Shown: positions 7,950 through 17,021 of the stretch, piece after piece
Layout of the letters: each line of letters begins with the position of its first letter
Position numbering within the stretch: the first letter of the stretch is position 1
NCBI GenBank assembly: GCA_024998645.1
Contig: JACOEJ010000027.1
Coordinates: forward strand, 1 to 36,372
Origin: Nitrospira sp.
GTDB lineage: Bacteria; Nitrospirota; Nitrospiria; Nitrospirales; Nitrospiraceae
Reading direction: 5' to 3'
Length of the DNA: 36,372 bases
Position numbers and translations under genes: made by a program
The notes under the pieces: model-generated
Databases searched by the model: none
What the model was told of the DNA's origin: nothing
The model's input: the letters and a program-made list of their open reading frames with translations, nothing else

Positions 7950-9389
7950 ATGTTGGTCGGATTCGTCGCGCTCTATCTGCTCTGTTCTGTCGGGATCGGT
8001 CTCTACGCGGCGACGCGCGTGCAGAATACGAAAGATTTTGCCGTGGCCGGTCGGAGTCTGCCGCTGCCGGTGGTGACTGCGACAGTCTTTGCGACGTGGT
8101 TCGGCGCCGAAGCCGTGCTCGGTATTTCCGCGACTTTCGTGAAGGAAGGGCTTCGGGGTGTGGTGGCCGATCCCTTCGGGTCCAGCCTCTGTCTCATTCT
8201 CGCAGGATTGTTCTTCGCACCGCGATTCTACCGCATGAATCTCCTGACCGTCGGAGACTTCTACCGTCTTCGGTATAACCGGATGGTCGAGGTCTTGTGC
8301 ACGCTTGCGGTCGTGGCGTCGTATCTCGGCTGGGTGGCGGCGCAGTTCAAGGTGTTGGGCCTCGTGTTGAACGTGGTGACGGCAGGGGGCATCAGCCAGT
8401 CGCTGGGCATGATCGCGGGTGCACTGATCGTCCTGACCTACACGACGTTCGGCGGCATGTTTTCAGTGGCTATTCTGGATTTTGTGCAAATCACGGTCAT
8501 TATGGGCGGGCTATTGTATATCGGCTCGATCGTCAGCGGGCTGGCGGGAGGAGTTGAGACGGTGATTGCGCATGCGGCCGGCGCCGGCAAGCTGGATTTC
8601 TTTCCGCCGGCCAGCCTCAACGCCTGGATTCCGTTCCTCGGCGCCTGGATTACGATGATGTTCGGGTCGATCCCGCAGCAGGATGTGTTTCAGCGGATTA
8701 CGTCGGCGAAGGACGAAGCGACGGCCGTACGCGGGTCCCTTCTGGGCGGGACGTTGTATTTTGCGTTCTGCTTTATCCCGATGTTTCTGGCCTATGCCGC
8801 CACGCTCGTCGACCCGGTGCGTTTTCTGGCGTTGCTTGAAACCGATTCGCAGCTGGTGTTGCCGATGCTGATTCTCGAACATACGCCGATCGGGGCGCAG
8901 ATCGTCTTTTTCGGGGCCGTGCTGTCGGCGGTGATGAGTTGTTCCAGTGCGACGTTGCTGGCGCCGTCCGTGGCCCTCAGTGAAAACGTCTTTAAGCCGA
9001 TGGTTGCTCGCTTGAACGATGCGGAGTTGCTGCGGATGATGCGGGCGGTGTTGGTCATCTTTGCCGCGGTGGTGTTGGCTATTGCACTCTGGTCGGACGC
9101 CAGCATTTATAAGTTGGTGGTGAGTACCTATAAGGTCACGCTCGTGGTCGCGTTCATTCCGCTACTGGCCGGACTCTATTGGTCGAAGGCCACGACACAG
9201 GGGGCCATCGTGGCCATTGCGGGCGGGCTCGTAAGCTGGTTGGGATTCGAAGTGTTCAGTTCTGCCGATGCGGTGTGGCCGCCGCAGCTGGTGGGACTGC
9301 TGGTGGCCGCAAGCGGTATGGTCGTGGGATCGCTGGCGCCTCAAGTCCTGTCGGTAACGACTGAGAAACAGGCGGCGGAACCGCTCTAA
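7950..9389 (+). CDS. Sodium:solute symporter family (SSS) permease
   Basis: The 479-residue protein has about 12-13 hydrophobic segments. Family landmarks are the N-terminal DFAVAGRSLPLPVVTATVFATWFGAEAVLG, APRFYRMNLLTVGDFYRLRYN, the FGGMFSVAILDFVQ segment and GSIPQQDVFQRITSAKDEATA. Together these are the SSF/PutP-PanF pattern of Na+-coupled uptake of small organic solutes. Length fits the family. The substrate (amino acid, pantothenate or monocarboxylate) cannot be read from sequence, and there is no neighbouring catabolic gene. Its stop codon overlaps that of the convergent ABC-F gene by 3 bases. Confidence 0.88.
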   Translation: MLVGFVALYLLCSVGIGLYAATRVQNTKDFAVAGRSLPLPVVTATVFATWFGAEAVLGISATFVKEGLRGVVADPFGSSLCLILAGLFFAPRFYRMNLLTVGDFYRLRYNRMVEVLCTLAVVASYLGWVAAQFKVLGLVLNVVTAGGISQSLGMIAGALIVLTYTTFGGMFSVAILDFVQITVIMGGLLYIGSIVSGLAGGVETVIAHAAGAGKLDFFPPASLNAWIPFLGAWITMMFGSIPQQDVFQRITSAKDEATAVRGSLLGGTLYFAFCFIPMFLAYAATLVDPVRFLALLETDSQLVLPMLILEHTPIGAQIVFFGAVLSAVMSCSSATLLAPSVALSENVFKPMVARLNDAELLRMMRAVLVIFAAVVLAIALWSDASIYKLVVSTYKVTLVVAFIPLLAGLYWSKATTQGAIVAIAGGLVSWLGFEVFSSADAVWPPQLVGLLVAASGMVVGSLAPQVLSVTTEKQAAEPL

Positions 9390-11221
9390 GACGGCTGCAT
9401 CGCCTGGGTGCGTTTTTCCTCCAACTCCGTCCAGCGGGCATAGAGGCGTTCGACGTTGGTCTGGGCCTCTGCCAACGCGGTGTAACGGGCTTGCAAAGCC
9501 GTGGCGTCGGATGTGACTGCGGGATCTTCCGTTGCGGCTTGGCAAGCGGCAACGGCGGCTTCCGCCTTGACGATCAACCCTTCGATCTTGTCCCATTCTT
9601 TTTGCTCAGAATGGGAAAGCCCTTTGCGGGCCTGTTTCGGTTTGGGGCCGTTGTTGCTCTCGGCGCGGGTGGGCACGGGACCTGAGAAGCCGGAGGCTCC
9701 TCGTTCCTGGGCCGCTTCCCATTGGGCAAAGTCGGCGAACCACTCGGCGTTGCCTGTCCCATCCAGTGCCAACATCATCGTGGAAACTCGATCCAGCAAC
9801 CACCGGTCATGGGTCACGAGAATCAGCGCGCCTGGAAATTCCAGAAGATTCTCTTCCAACACGTCGAGGGTCGGGATATCCAAATCGTTTGTCGGCTCGT
9901 CCAGCATGAGGACATCGGCCGGTTGCAACATGAGCCGCGCAATCAGGAGCCGGGCCTGTTCGCCGCCGGAGAGCCGGGACACGGGGAGATCGAGTTGTTC
10001 AGGCCGGAAGAGAAATCGCTTAGCCCAGGACACCAGATGGATCGAACGATCCTGATAGATCACGGAATCGCCGCCCGCGGGAGCGAGGGATCGGCGAAGG
10101 GACACCTGCTGGTCCAGCGACTCGCGATGTTGCTCGAAGGTGACGATCCGGAGCTTGTCGGCACGGGTGACGGTGCCGGTATCGGGTTTCAATGTGCCGG
10201 CCAGCAGTTTCATCAGCGTGGATTTCCCGCTGCCGTTCGGGCCGAGCAGGCCCAGCCGTTGACCGGGACCAAGGATGAGTTCGAGATCCTTGACGATCTG
10301 CCGGGATCCCAGCTTCTTGCCCAGCTGCTGGGCGACGATCAATTGCTTGGATTTGCGCCCGGAGGCGGTGAAGTCGATTCCAGCCGGGGCCAGCTCACGG
10401 CGGCCGTCGCGGTCCGCCAGGTCGCTGATCAGGACACCGGCGGCGTCGATGCGGGCTTTGGCTTTGGTGGTGCGCGCCTTCGGACCTCGGCGAAGCCACT
10501 CGACTTCGCGGCGTACTTTATTAGCGAGGGTGGCATGTTCGTTCGCCTGGGCTTCGAGGTTGGCCTCGCGCGCTTCCAGAAAATCGCTGTACCGGCCGGT
10601 GGCTTCGAACACGCCCTGCGGATAAATCCGATTGAGTTCGATCATCCGCTCCGCTACTGCTTCGAGGAAGCGCCGGTCGTGGCTGATCACCAGGTAGGCG
10701 CGGGTCTCAGATTTCAATAGCCGTTCGAGCCAGAGAATGCCCTCCACGTCCAAATGGTTCGTCGGCTCGTCCATCATCAGCACGTCCGGCTCCATTAGGA
10801 GGGAGCGGGCGATCGCCAGACGCTTCTTCCATCCGCCAGAGAGGGTCCGCACATGTTGCTCGGAGTCAGGAAATTCTCCCAGGCTCAAGGCGCGGGCGAT
10901 ACGACCGCTCTCTTCGTGCGGATCCAGTCCCTCTTCACGCAGCGTCTGGGCCAATACTTCTTCCACGGTCAGGTCGGGAGGAAAGGTGGATTCCTGCGGG
11001 ACATAACTCAGGCGGACGTGGCGGCGGAGGGAGCGGGTGCCGTCGTCGGGGTCCTCGATGCCGGCGAGAATCTTCAGCAGGGTGGACTTACCTGACCCGT
11101 TCGGGCCGATGAGTCCGACGCGATCCCCCTCGGCCAGACCGATGGATAGGTCGGAAAAGAGCGGCTTCACGCCATAGCTCTTGCTGATGGACTCACAACT
11201 CAGGAGCATAATAGGTGGCAT
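9386..11221 (-). CDS. uup: ABC-F family ATPase, Uup type
   Basis: The 611-residue soluble protein has two ABC ATPase domains and no membrane segments. Domain 1 has Walker A GPNGSGKS at about 39-46, signature LSGGWKKR and Walker B VLMMDEPTNHLD. Domain 2 has a second GPNGSGKS near 325, LSGGEQARL and VLMLDEPTNDLD. A basic linker with coiled-coil character (LANKVRREVEWLRRGPKAR) lies between them, and a C-terminal coiled coil (about 545-605) is the Uup-type DNA/ribosome-binding tail. ABC-F proteins act on stalled ribosomes, and Uup also influences branched DNA intermediates. ATG 11209 is an alternative start matching many Uup N-termini (MLLSCES); neither start has a good ribosome binding site. Confidence 0.9.
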   Translation of the reverse strand: MPPIMLLSCESISKSYGVKPLFSDLSIGLAEGDRVGLIGPNGSGKSTLLKILAGIEDPDDGTRSLRRHVRLSYVPQESTFPPDLTVEEVLAQTLREEGLDPHEESGRIARALSLGEFPDSEQHVRTLSGGWKKRLAIARSLLMEPDVLMMDEPTNHLDVEGILWLERLLKSETRAYLVISHDRRFLEAVAERMIELNRIYPQGVFEATGRYSDFLEAREANLEAQANEHATLANKVRREVEWLRRGPKARTTKAKARIDAAGVLISDLADRDGRRELAPAGIDFTASGRKSKQLIVAQQLGKKLGSRQIVKDLELILGPGQRLGLLGPNGSGKSTLMKLLAGTLKPDTGTVTRADKLRIVTFEQHRESLDQQVSLRRSLAPAGGDSVIYQDRSIHLVSWAKRFLFRPEQLDLPVSRLSGGEQARLLIARLMLQPADVLMLDEPTNDLDIPTLDVLEENLLEFPGALILVTHDRWLLDRVSTMMLALDGTGNAEWFADFAQWEAAQERGASGFSGPVPTRAESNNGPKPKQARKGLSHSEQKEWDKIEGLIVKAEAAVAACQAATEDPAVTSDATALQARYTALAEAQTNVERLYARWTELEEKRTQAMQPS

Positions 11222-11234
11222 AGATCGTCGATCT
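11222..11234 (-). promoter_or_regulatory. 13-base palindrome abutting the ABC-F start codon
   Basis: AGATCG-T-CGATCT at 11222-11234 is a perfect 6+1+6 palindrome ending exactly at the ATG of the ABC-F gene. It occupies the place where a Shine-Dalgarno sequence would be. It could be an operator or a hairpin affecting initiation. Confidence 0.4.
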
Positions 11235-11369
11235 GTATCCGGATTGGTAAAGATGTCAGGTGTCGTCGTCTGGAGAGGATTCTACCTGGCAGACAAGTTC
11301 ATCGCTTTCCAGTGTATCAAGGGAAGGGTGTTCCTTGCTAGGTGTAGAGCGAAGCGGGCAAAGATAAAG

Positions 11370-11732
11370 TTAGTGAGCCAGCGTATAGTTCACCAGGCGG
11401 CGAATTTGATCTGCCCCAAAGGGCTTCTCCAGAATATGCCGGGCTCCGAAGAGCTTGGCGACGCTCAGAAAGTTCTGCTCGCCCGACGCCCCGGTCATGG
11501 CGATAACGCGGGCGTCGAGAAATTCCCGGGTGAGTTCCAGAATCACTTCCATCCCGTCCTGCTCCGGCATCAAAATATCAGTAATGACCAGATCGGCCGG
11601 TCGGGCCCGATAGAGGGCCAGCCCCTCACGTCCGTTGGCAGCTTCACAGACCACGTGGCCATCGGCCTCCAGCATCTCCCGCAGCAGGAGCCGCAATGCC
11701 TCGTCGTCGTCTATGACTAGAATGGATGCCAC
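11370..11732 (-). CDS. Single-domain response regulator (receiver only)
   Basis: The 120-residue protein is a lone CheY-like receiver. The acidic pocket is at Asp8-Asp10 (VIDDDEA), the phosphoacceptor is Asp52 (VITDILMP), the switch Thr is at 80 (IAMTGAS) and the conserved Lys is at 103 (LEKPF). There is no output domain, so it must act by binding a partner or as a phosphorelay shuttle. GAGGAG precedes the ATG. No kinase is adjacent; it follows a small zinc-ribbon gene by 39 bases and precedes the ABC-F gene. Confidence 0.9.
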   Translation of the reverse strand: MASILVIDDDEALRLLLREMLEADGHVVCEAANGREGLALYRARPADLVITDILMPEQDGMEVILELTREFLDARVIAMTGASGEQNFLSVAKLFGARHILEKPFGADQIRRLVNYTLAH

Positions 11733-11771
11733 GGCCGCTCCTCTATCTCCTAGATGGTGCGATGTCGGCGA

Positions 11772-12029
11772 TCAGGCTGCTTGAGCCACGATCGATTCGA
11801 TTCCCAGATGAACTTCGTCGTCGTGATAGTCGGTCTCGTCTCCGACTGCGACCAGCACCGGGATTGGTCGCGTGGTTTGCACGCTGCGACGATTTTGTTC
11901 CATGACGGGATCATGGACATGGCCGCAATTCATGCAGCGCATGGCACTTACCCACATATGACCGGACGTGCCGTCGAAATCCATTAAATTGTCTTTCACC
12001 ATCAGTCCGCAGCAACGTGAACAGCTCAT
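11772..12029 (-). CDS. Small zinc-ribbon hypothetical protein
   Basis: The 85-residue product begins MSCSRCCG and has a second knuckle MRCMNCGH at residues 31-37. This gives a CxxC...CxxC arrangement typical of zinc ribbons or rubredoxin-like knuckles. The C-terminal half is acidic and has no recognisable motif. GAGGAG about 8 bases before the ATG supports the start. It is the first gene of a minus-strand group with the single-domain receiver. Its role is unknown; metal binding is inferred from the cysteines. Confidence 0.7.
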   Translation of the reverse strand: MSCSRCCGLMVKDNLMDFDGTSGHMWVSAMRCMNCGHVHDPVMEQNRRSVQTTRPIPVLVAVGDETDYHDDEVHLGIESIVAQAA

Positions 12030-12257
12030 GGTCGGTCTCCTCGGGTTGGGGGTGAAGCACGCCTGTCTTGTTTAAGAGGATACCGGGATTGCTGGAAAGC
12101 GTAAGACCAGGAAGGGTTACCTCGGAAGAGGGGGGACGTCACGGCCCCAGATTCTGCGATTGGCCGGGAGAACGGGGCAAATGTCGGCCATCCTCCGTCG
12201 CCTGCCGCATTACGGCGTACCCTTTCACTCAAGTTGAGGGAAGGGTATGCTGGCCAT

Positions 12258-14564
12258 ATGACATTTCGCATGACGTTTTTGGGCCATCCGTGGGTGCGGT
12301 GGTCGATACTTTCCCTGTGCACTGTTCTTGGAGTGGCCGCGACCGCCCTCGTGATCTATGGCGCGATGCTCTCGGCCAGCCTGTCGCTTCCCAAGAGCGA
12401 TGAACATCCACCCTTATTGATCTTTGGCGCGCCTCATCTGTTGAAGCCCGGGGAGCCGGTGGTCGAGACCGGGGTGTTCGACCGGCTGCATCGGCTGGGC
12501 TATCACGCCGTCTCGGACGTGCAGGTGCCCGGCGACTATCTGGCGTCGCAGGACGTCATCGATCTTTATCTGCATGCGCAGGAGGAGAGCCATCAGCCGC
12601 CCAGACGTGTGCATGTGGAATTGAAGGATGGCGTGATCACGAATGTGGTGTCGGTGCAGGAGCGGGAGTCGCTGCCATTTGTCACGTTGGAGCCGCCCTT
12701 GCTGAGCGGCATGCGTGGCGGGTCGCGGCAGGTGCGGGAGTGGGTGCCCTACAGCCAGATTCCTCCGTTGGTCATCAAGACGGTGCTGGCGGTGGAAGAT
12801 CGGCGGTTCTTTTCCCACTATGGTGTCGATCCCGTTGCCATCGGCCGGGCGCTGTGGGCGAATGTGACGCGCGGCGGTGTGGTACAGGGCGGGAGCACCA
12901 TTACCCAGCAGCTCGCCAAGAATCTATTTTATTCGCCGCAACGGACCATGGGACGTAAGCTGCGCGAGGTGGTGGCGGCGTTTGTCATGGAATGGAAGTA
13001 TCGCAAGGAAGAGATCCTCGAGAGCTATCTCAATGAGATCTACCTCGGGCAAGCCGGCTCGGTGTCGATCTACGGGGTCGGCGAAGCGGCGCACCGCTAT
13101 TTCGGGAAACCCCTGGATGCCCTCTCGATCGAGGAAGTGGCACTGATCGGCGGAATGATCAAGGGGCCGAACACCTACTCTCCGACAAAAAATCTGGAGC
13201 ATGCGACCCACCGCCGGAATGTAGTGCTCCGTCGGTTGCGCGATGAGGGGGTGCTGACCGAAGACGCGTGGAAGGAGGCCGTGAATCGGCCGGTCCAGGT
13301 GTCATTGCCCGAAGATGTCGTGGCGGATGCCCCGTATTTTGTCGACTATCTGCTGCGGCAGGTGGAAGCGGGAACCGGGATGGGCATTCCCGAAGGTGCC
13401 CGGATCTATTCGACGCTCGATCCGTACATGCAACAGCTGGCGACGGACTCGTTGCACAAAGGGTTGGAAAAGCTGGAACAGCAGTACCCGGCGTTGCGTG
13501 AGGGGGAGACGCCGCTGCAGGGCGCCGTCGTGGTGCTCGACACGCACACGGGTCATCTGCGCGCGATGGTCGGGGGACGTGAGTATCGCACGAGTCAATT
13601 CAATCGGGCGGCGCAGGCGCACCGGCAGGCAGGGTCGCTGTTTAAGCCCTTCGTGTATCTCGCGGCGTTTGAGGCGGCCCGCGCCGAGGGGAGCACGGGG
13701 ATCACACCGGCGACGATGTTGGCTGATGAACCGGTGAGTTTCGAGTCCGGGACCGGCCCCTGGTCGCCGCAGAACTACGATCGCCAGTTTCACGGACAGG
13801 TTACGGTACGGGCGGCGCTCGAACAGTCTCTGAATGTGCCGGCGGTCCGCACGGCGCATCGATTGGGGATCGGATCGATCAACCGGCTCTTGCGGGGATT
13901 CGGCCTTCAGGGGGCGTTGCCCGAGAATCTCTCGATCGCGCTCGGGAGCGCCTCAGTCTCGCTTCTCGAAATCACGGCGGCATATGGCGGCTTGGCGAAT
14001 GCCGGTGTGGTGGTGAAACCCGTTGCCCTCACCAATCTGGTCCGTGACTCCGGAGAGACGGTCTGGAGCCCGATGGTGGACCGGCATCAGGCGGTGTCGG
14101 CGCAGGGCGCGTACCTGGCGACGTCCCTGTTGAAAGGTGTGTTGGATCGGGGAACCGGATCGAAAGCGAGAGCCTGGGGATTACGGGGTCCGGTTGCCGG
14201 AAAGACCGGTACGACGGACGGGTATCGTGATGCCTGGTTCGTCGGCTACACACCGGAGTTGGTGATCGGTGTCTGGGTTGGATTTGACGACGAACGGGCG
14301 ATTCGTCTGACCGGCTCACAGGCAGCCTTGCCGATCTGGGTGGACGTGGCGCGCCGGCTCATTCCTGCCGATTCGCCTGATTTCCCGGTTCCCAGCGGGA
14401 TCGTCTCGCGGGCGATCGACCCGCGCACGGGCCAGTTGGCGACGGCTCAGTGTCCTGAGCGGGTGACGGAGGTGTTTCTGGAAGGGACGGAACCGAGCGT
14501 GTATTGCGAGATTCATGGCGGGGGACTATGGGAGCGAGTGAAGCACACGTTCGGATTATCCTAG
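12258..14564 (+). CDS. mrcB: Bifunctional class A penicillin-binding protein, PBP1b-like (UB2H, GT51, transpeptidase)
   Basis: The 768-residue protein has one N-terminal membrane anchor (about residues 13-35). A UB2H-like domain follows (GVFDRLHRLGYHAV...VHVELKDGVITNVVS, about 60-145), then a GT51 glycosyltransferase with catalytic Glu180 in AVEDRRFFSHYGVD and QGGSTITQQLAKNLF. The transpeptidase carries Ser460 (SLFK), SLN at 524-526 and KTGTT from Lys649. All three penicillin-binding motifs are intact. It polymerises and crosslinks peptidoglycan at the outer face of the inner membrane. UB2H is the LpoB docking domain in E. coli PBP1b, but no lpoB-like gene lies next to it. ATG 12258 is preferred over the upstream TTG 12234. 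A bactofilin gene follows. Confidence 0.93.
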   Translation: MTFRMTFLGHPWVRWSILSLCTVLGVAATALVIYGAMLSASLSLPKSDEHPPLLIFGAPHLLKPGEPVVETGVFDRLHRLGYHAVSDVQVPGDYLASQDVIDLYLHAQEESHQPPRRVHVELKDGVITNVVSVQERESLPFVTLEPPLLSGMRGGSRQVREWVPYSQIPPLVIKTVLAVEDRRFFSHYGVDPVAIGRALWANVTRGGVVQGGSTITQQLAKNLFYSPQRTMGRKLREVVAAFVMEWKYRKEEILESYLNEIYLGQAGSVSIYGVGEAAHRYFGKPLDALSIEEVALIGGMIKGPNTYSPTKNLEHATHRRNVVLRRLRDEGVLTEDAWKEAVNRPVQVSLPEDVVADAPYFVDYLLRQVEAGTGMGIPEGARIYSTLDPYMQQLATDSLHKGLEKLEQQYPALREGETPLQGAVVVLDTHTGHLRAMVGGREYRTSQFNRAAQAHRQAGSLFKPFVYLAAFEAARAEGSTGITPATMLADEPVSFESGTGPWSPQNYDRQFHGQVTVRAALEQSLNVPAVRTAHRLGIGSINRLLRGFGLQGALPENLSIALGSASVSLLEITAAYGGLANAGVVVKPVALTNLVRDSGETVWSPMVDRHQAVSAQGAYLATSLLKGVLDRGTGSKARAWGLRGPVAGKTGTTDGYRDAWFVGYTPELVIGVWVGFDDERAIRLTGSQAALPIWVDVARRLIPADSPDFPVPSGIVSRAIDPRTGQLATAQCPERVTEVFLEGTEPSVYCEIHGGGLWERVKHTFGLS

Positions 14565-14683
14565 CGGCTCGTTGAAGGCCTGTGGCCGTTCGGCTCTCCT
14601 GTGCCATGTTTTGACAAACTGCTAGGTGCCTCTCCCTCCCTGGGGTATCCTGAGTGGCGGGTGTTCGCCAATAGGGAGCAGCT

Positions 14684-15127
14684 ATGAAAAAGAGCGGGTA
14701 TATGGACGACGGGAATATCACGTTGTTGGCTAAAGGGGTGGAGCTCAAGGGTGAGATTCGCGTTGATGGCACGGTTCGTATTGATGGCCGCCTGGAAGGG
14801 GACATCTATACCAAGGGCCAAGTGATTGTCGGGGAAGATGGGGTGGTGAAGGGGACGATTACGGCCGGTGTGTTGATCAGCAGCGGGCGCATCAAAGCGA
14901 CAATTACCGCCAGCGATCGGGTGCAATTGCTCAAGACCGGCATCATCATGGGTGAAGTGCATGCCCCGATCTTCTCGATGGAAGAAGGGGCGAAATTTCA
15001 AGGTGTCAGTGACATGGGTGTTACGACCTGGCCGGAGGATGTCCCGCGGTTGCCGGGTGCTGTTCGGGATATGAATGGCAATCGCAATCGTCCTGTCGCG
15101 GTCTTGGGGAAAAAGCCGGATCTCTGA
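14684..15127 (+). CDS. bacA: Bactofilin family cytoskeletal protein
   Basis: The 147-residue protein has the bactofilin core of short beta-helix turns between about residues 10 and 100: ITLLAKGVELKGEIRVDGTV, RIDGRLEGDIYTKGQVIVGEDG and ISSGRIKATITASDRVQL. The repeats form a right-handed beta-helix that polymerises without nucleotide. The C-terminal tail (about 105-147) is proline- and arginine-containing and disordered. AGGGAG six bases upstream supports the ATG. Next to a class A PBP it probably positions wall synthesis at the membrane, a link often seen for bactofilins. The gene symbol is used in the generic family sense. Confidence 0.88.
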   Translation: MKKSGYMDDGNITLLAKGVELKGEIRVDGTVRIDGRLEGDIYTKGQVIVGEDGVVKGTITAGVLISSGRIKATITASDRVQLLKTGIIMGEVHAPIFSMEEGAKFQGVSDMGVTTWPEDVPRLPGAVRDMNGNRNRPVAVLGKKPDL

Positions 15128-15296
15128 ACAAGCTGCTGAAAACATCCGTCAGCTGCTTAGCCGGACAGCTGGTTGAACATCCTCCCGGCTGGTTGTCTTG
15201 CCCTTCCATGTGCGCCGGTTCGTGCTCTCTCCCCGTGACAACGTCTGGCAGATCTGCTATCAACGTGACAGCTACGCATCTCCTTCTCGACCACAT

Positions 15297-16394
15297 ATGA
15301 CTCGTCCACAACTCTTTACCGTCGTCTTCTTCGTCCTGCTGGCGCTGTTGCTCTATCAGATCGGACTGATCTTACAGCCGTTCCTGTTTCCGGCCATGTG
15401 GGCCGCGTTGCTGGCCCATTGGGTGTTTCCGCTGCATCGTCGATTGACGTCGTTGATGCGGGGACGGGATACGTTGTCTGCCGGCTGTCTGACCGTCGGC
15501 GTGCTGACGGTGGTGGTGGTTCCGGTGGTATTGATGAGCGTGGTCTTTGTTCGGGAAGCGGTTGCTGTGGAGCAGACTATTCAAGAGTGGATCGCTGCAG
15601 GGGGTGTCCAACAGTTGCCGGAGCGCGTGGCGACTGTGCCGGTGATCGGCAGCTGGTTGCGTTCGTTGGTATCGGGCGGCGGTGGGCAGCCTGTGTCGAT
15701 GGAGGACTCCGTGGTCTCAGGAGCCAGATGGCTGAGCCAGTTTTTGGTCAGTCAGATGGGGGATCTGCTTAAGAATGCCGTGGTGCTGGTCAGCAACTTT
15801 TTTATCATGCTGATGGTGCTTTTTTTCCTGTTCAAAGACGGCGAGCGCTGGATGGATTCGCTGTACGAGCTTATTCCGATGGAGGAGTCGCATAAACGGA
15901 AAATTCTCACGCGTCTCGATCAAACCGTCCGGGCCGTCGTGAAGGGTATGCTGGTCACGGCGATGGTCCAGGGTGTACTGGCGGGATTGGTGTATCTTAT
16001 ATTGAGCGTGCCGTTTCCGATGGTGCTTACGGCGTTGACGATCGTGCTGGCACCGATCCCGTTCGGCGGGACCGCATTGATCTGGGGACCGGTCACGCTG
16101 TATCTGTTATGGATCGGCTCAATGGGAAAAGCGTTGGTTATGCTCGCCTGGGGAATCGGCGTTGTGTCGACGGTCGATCAGTTTCTTCGGCCGTGGCTCA
16201 TCGGTCAGGATGTTCAGATCCCGGTGCTGCTGTTGGTCCTCTCCGTACTCGGTGGACTTGGATTGTACGGCCTCTTGGGATTGTTTGTCGGGCCGATCAT
16301 CATCAGCCTTTTTATGACGGCGATCCAGATCTATCGGGAAGAGTATTTCGTTCCCGATGCCACTGCGGCACCTGGTTCACCTCCATTGTCTTGA
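15297..16394 (+). CDS. AI-2E family (PerM/YdiK-type) membrane protein
   Basis: ATG 15297 places the first membrane helix (LFTVVFFVLLALLLYQIGLIL) at the N-terminus and gives 365 residues, the usual length of the family; upstream in-frame starts would add a polar leader. Paired N-terminal helices, a central soluble region (about 90-160), then a block of helices (NFFIMLMVLFFLFKDGERW, GMLVTAMVQGVLAGLVYLIL) follow. The conserved late motifs are PFGGTALIWGP and DQFLRPWLIG. Members include the TqsA exporter and Na+/H+ antiporters, so the true substrate is unknown. No good ribosome binding site is visible. Confidence 0.88.
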   Translation: MTRPQLFTVVFFVLLALLLYQIGLILQPFLFPAMWAALLAHWVFPLHRRLTSLMRGRDTLSAGCLTVGVLTVVVVPVVLMSVVFVREAVAVEQTIQEWIAAGGVQQLPERVATVPVIGSWLRSLVSGGGGQPVSMEDSVVSGARWLSQFLVSQMGDLLKNAVVLVSNFFIMLMVLFFLFKDGERWMDSLYELIPMEESHKRKILTRLDQTVRAVVKGMLVTAMVQGVLAGLVYLILSVPFPMVLTALTIVLAPIPFGGTALIWGPVTLYLLWIGSMGKALVMLAWGIGVVSTVDQFLRPWLIGQDVQIPVLLLVLSVLGGLGLYGLLGLFVGPIIISLFMTAIQIYREEYFVPDATAAPGSPPLS

Positions 16395-16427
16395 CCGGCC
16401 GCCGTAGCTTCTCCCTCATCCCCACCG

Positions 16428-17021
16428 CTAATCCAATGGAATGGTAATGGCGATCCCGCCCATGACGTCGTTCGCCTTGAAGTCCCGCTTCGGACTCAGC
16501 GGGTGGCTGTTGTGGCACGACACGCAGGTTACAGAGACTGCGCGATCCGGGTAGATGGCCTGGAAGAATTGTTTCTTTCCGCTCGACACAGTCCCGGTGA
16601 TAGGGCGGTCCGGTTGCTTGGCTAACGCGATGAGGGCATTCCGCTCGAAATCCGTGGCCGGGGCGTTGCGCTGATAAATAGGGGAGAGGCCGATGAGGCG
16701 ATAGCGGATACCCCGTCCGCTTTCAGCCACGATCTTTCCCGAGTGTTGCAGGAATTGGGCGGGGAGCGGCAGGGCGTTGTCTTGCTCCCAATGCTCGGCG
16801 GCATTGACGATGTGTTTGTCCTGCATACGGGTCACCACGAGCGTGGTGTAGGTCGTCCGGTCGGCCTGGATGATGGCATGCACATAGTCGGCGACCTTTT
16901 CCGGTGAGATACCCGGCAGGACCGGCGATTCTTTCGCCAGCGGCGGAATGGGCGCGAGCAGGAGCCCCGCGACTAGGGACGCGACGGCTGTGGCTCCGAG
17001 CGTGGTGACGAAGCGGTGCAT
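16428..17021 (-). CDS. Periplasmic DUF3365 (Tll0287-like) protein with one haem-c motif
   Basis: The 197-residue product has a signal peptide (residues 1-29). A helical sensor-like domain follows (ISPEKVADYVHAIIQADRTTYTTLVV), then RYRLIGLSPIYQRNAP and a C-terminal CVSCH at 166-170 followed by NSHP. This is the DUF3365/Tll0287-like layout. That family resembles periplasmic PAS-like sensors and often carries a single c-type haem. Its start lies 49 bases inside the 3-prime end of the upstream sensor-kinase gene, showing tight coupling. The likely role is a redox or gas sensing partner, or a cytochrome, for the kinases; that is inferred from context. Confidence 0.82.
   Translation of the reverse strand: MHRFVTTLGATAVASLVAGLLLAPIPPLAKESPVLPGISPEKVADYVHAIIQADRTTYTTLVVTRMQDKHIVNAAEHWEQDNALPLPAQFLQHSGKIVAESGRGIRYRLIGLSPIYQRNAPATDFERNALIALAKQPDRPITGTVSSGKKQFFQAIYPDRAVSVTCVSCHNSHPLSPKRDFKANDVMGGIAITIPLD

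Noticed and set aside
9722..10720. 332-residue open frame on the plus strand
   Set aside because: Antisense to the ABC-F gene, which has all its ATPase motifs; a GC-bias artefact.
14613..14650. TTGACA near 14612 as a -35 box for the bactofilin gene
   Set aside because: No -10-like sequence occurs 16-18 bases downstream; the next TATCCT is too far away.
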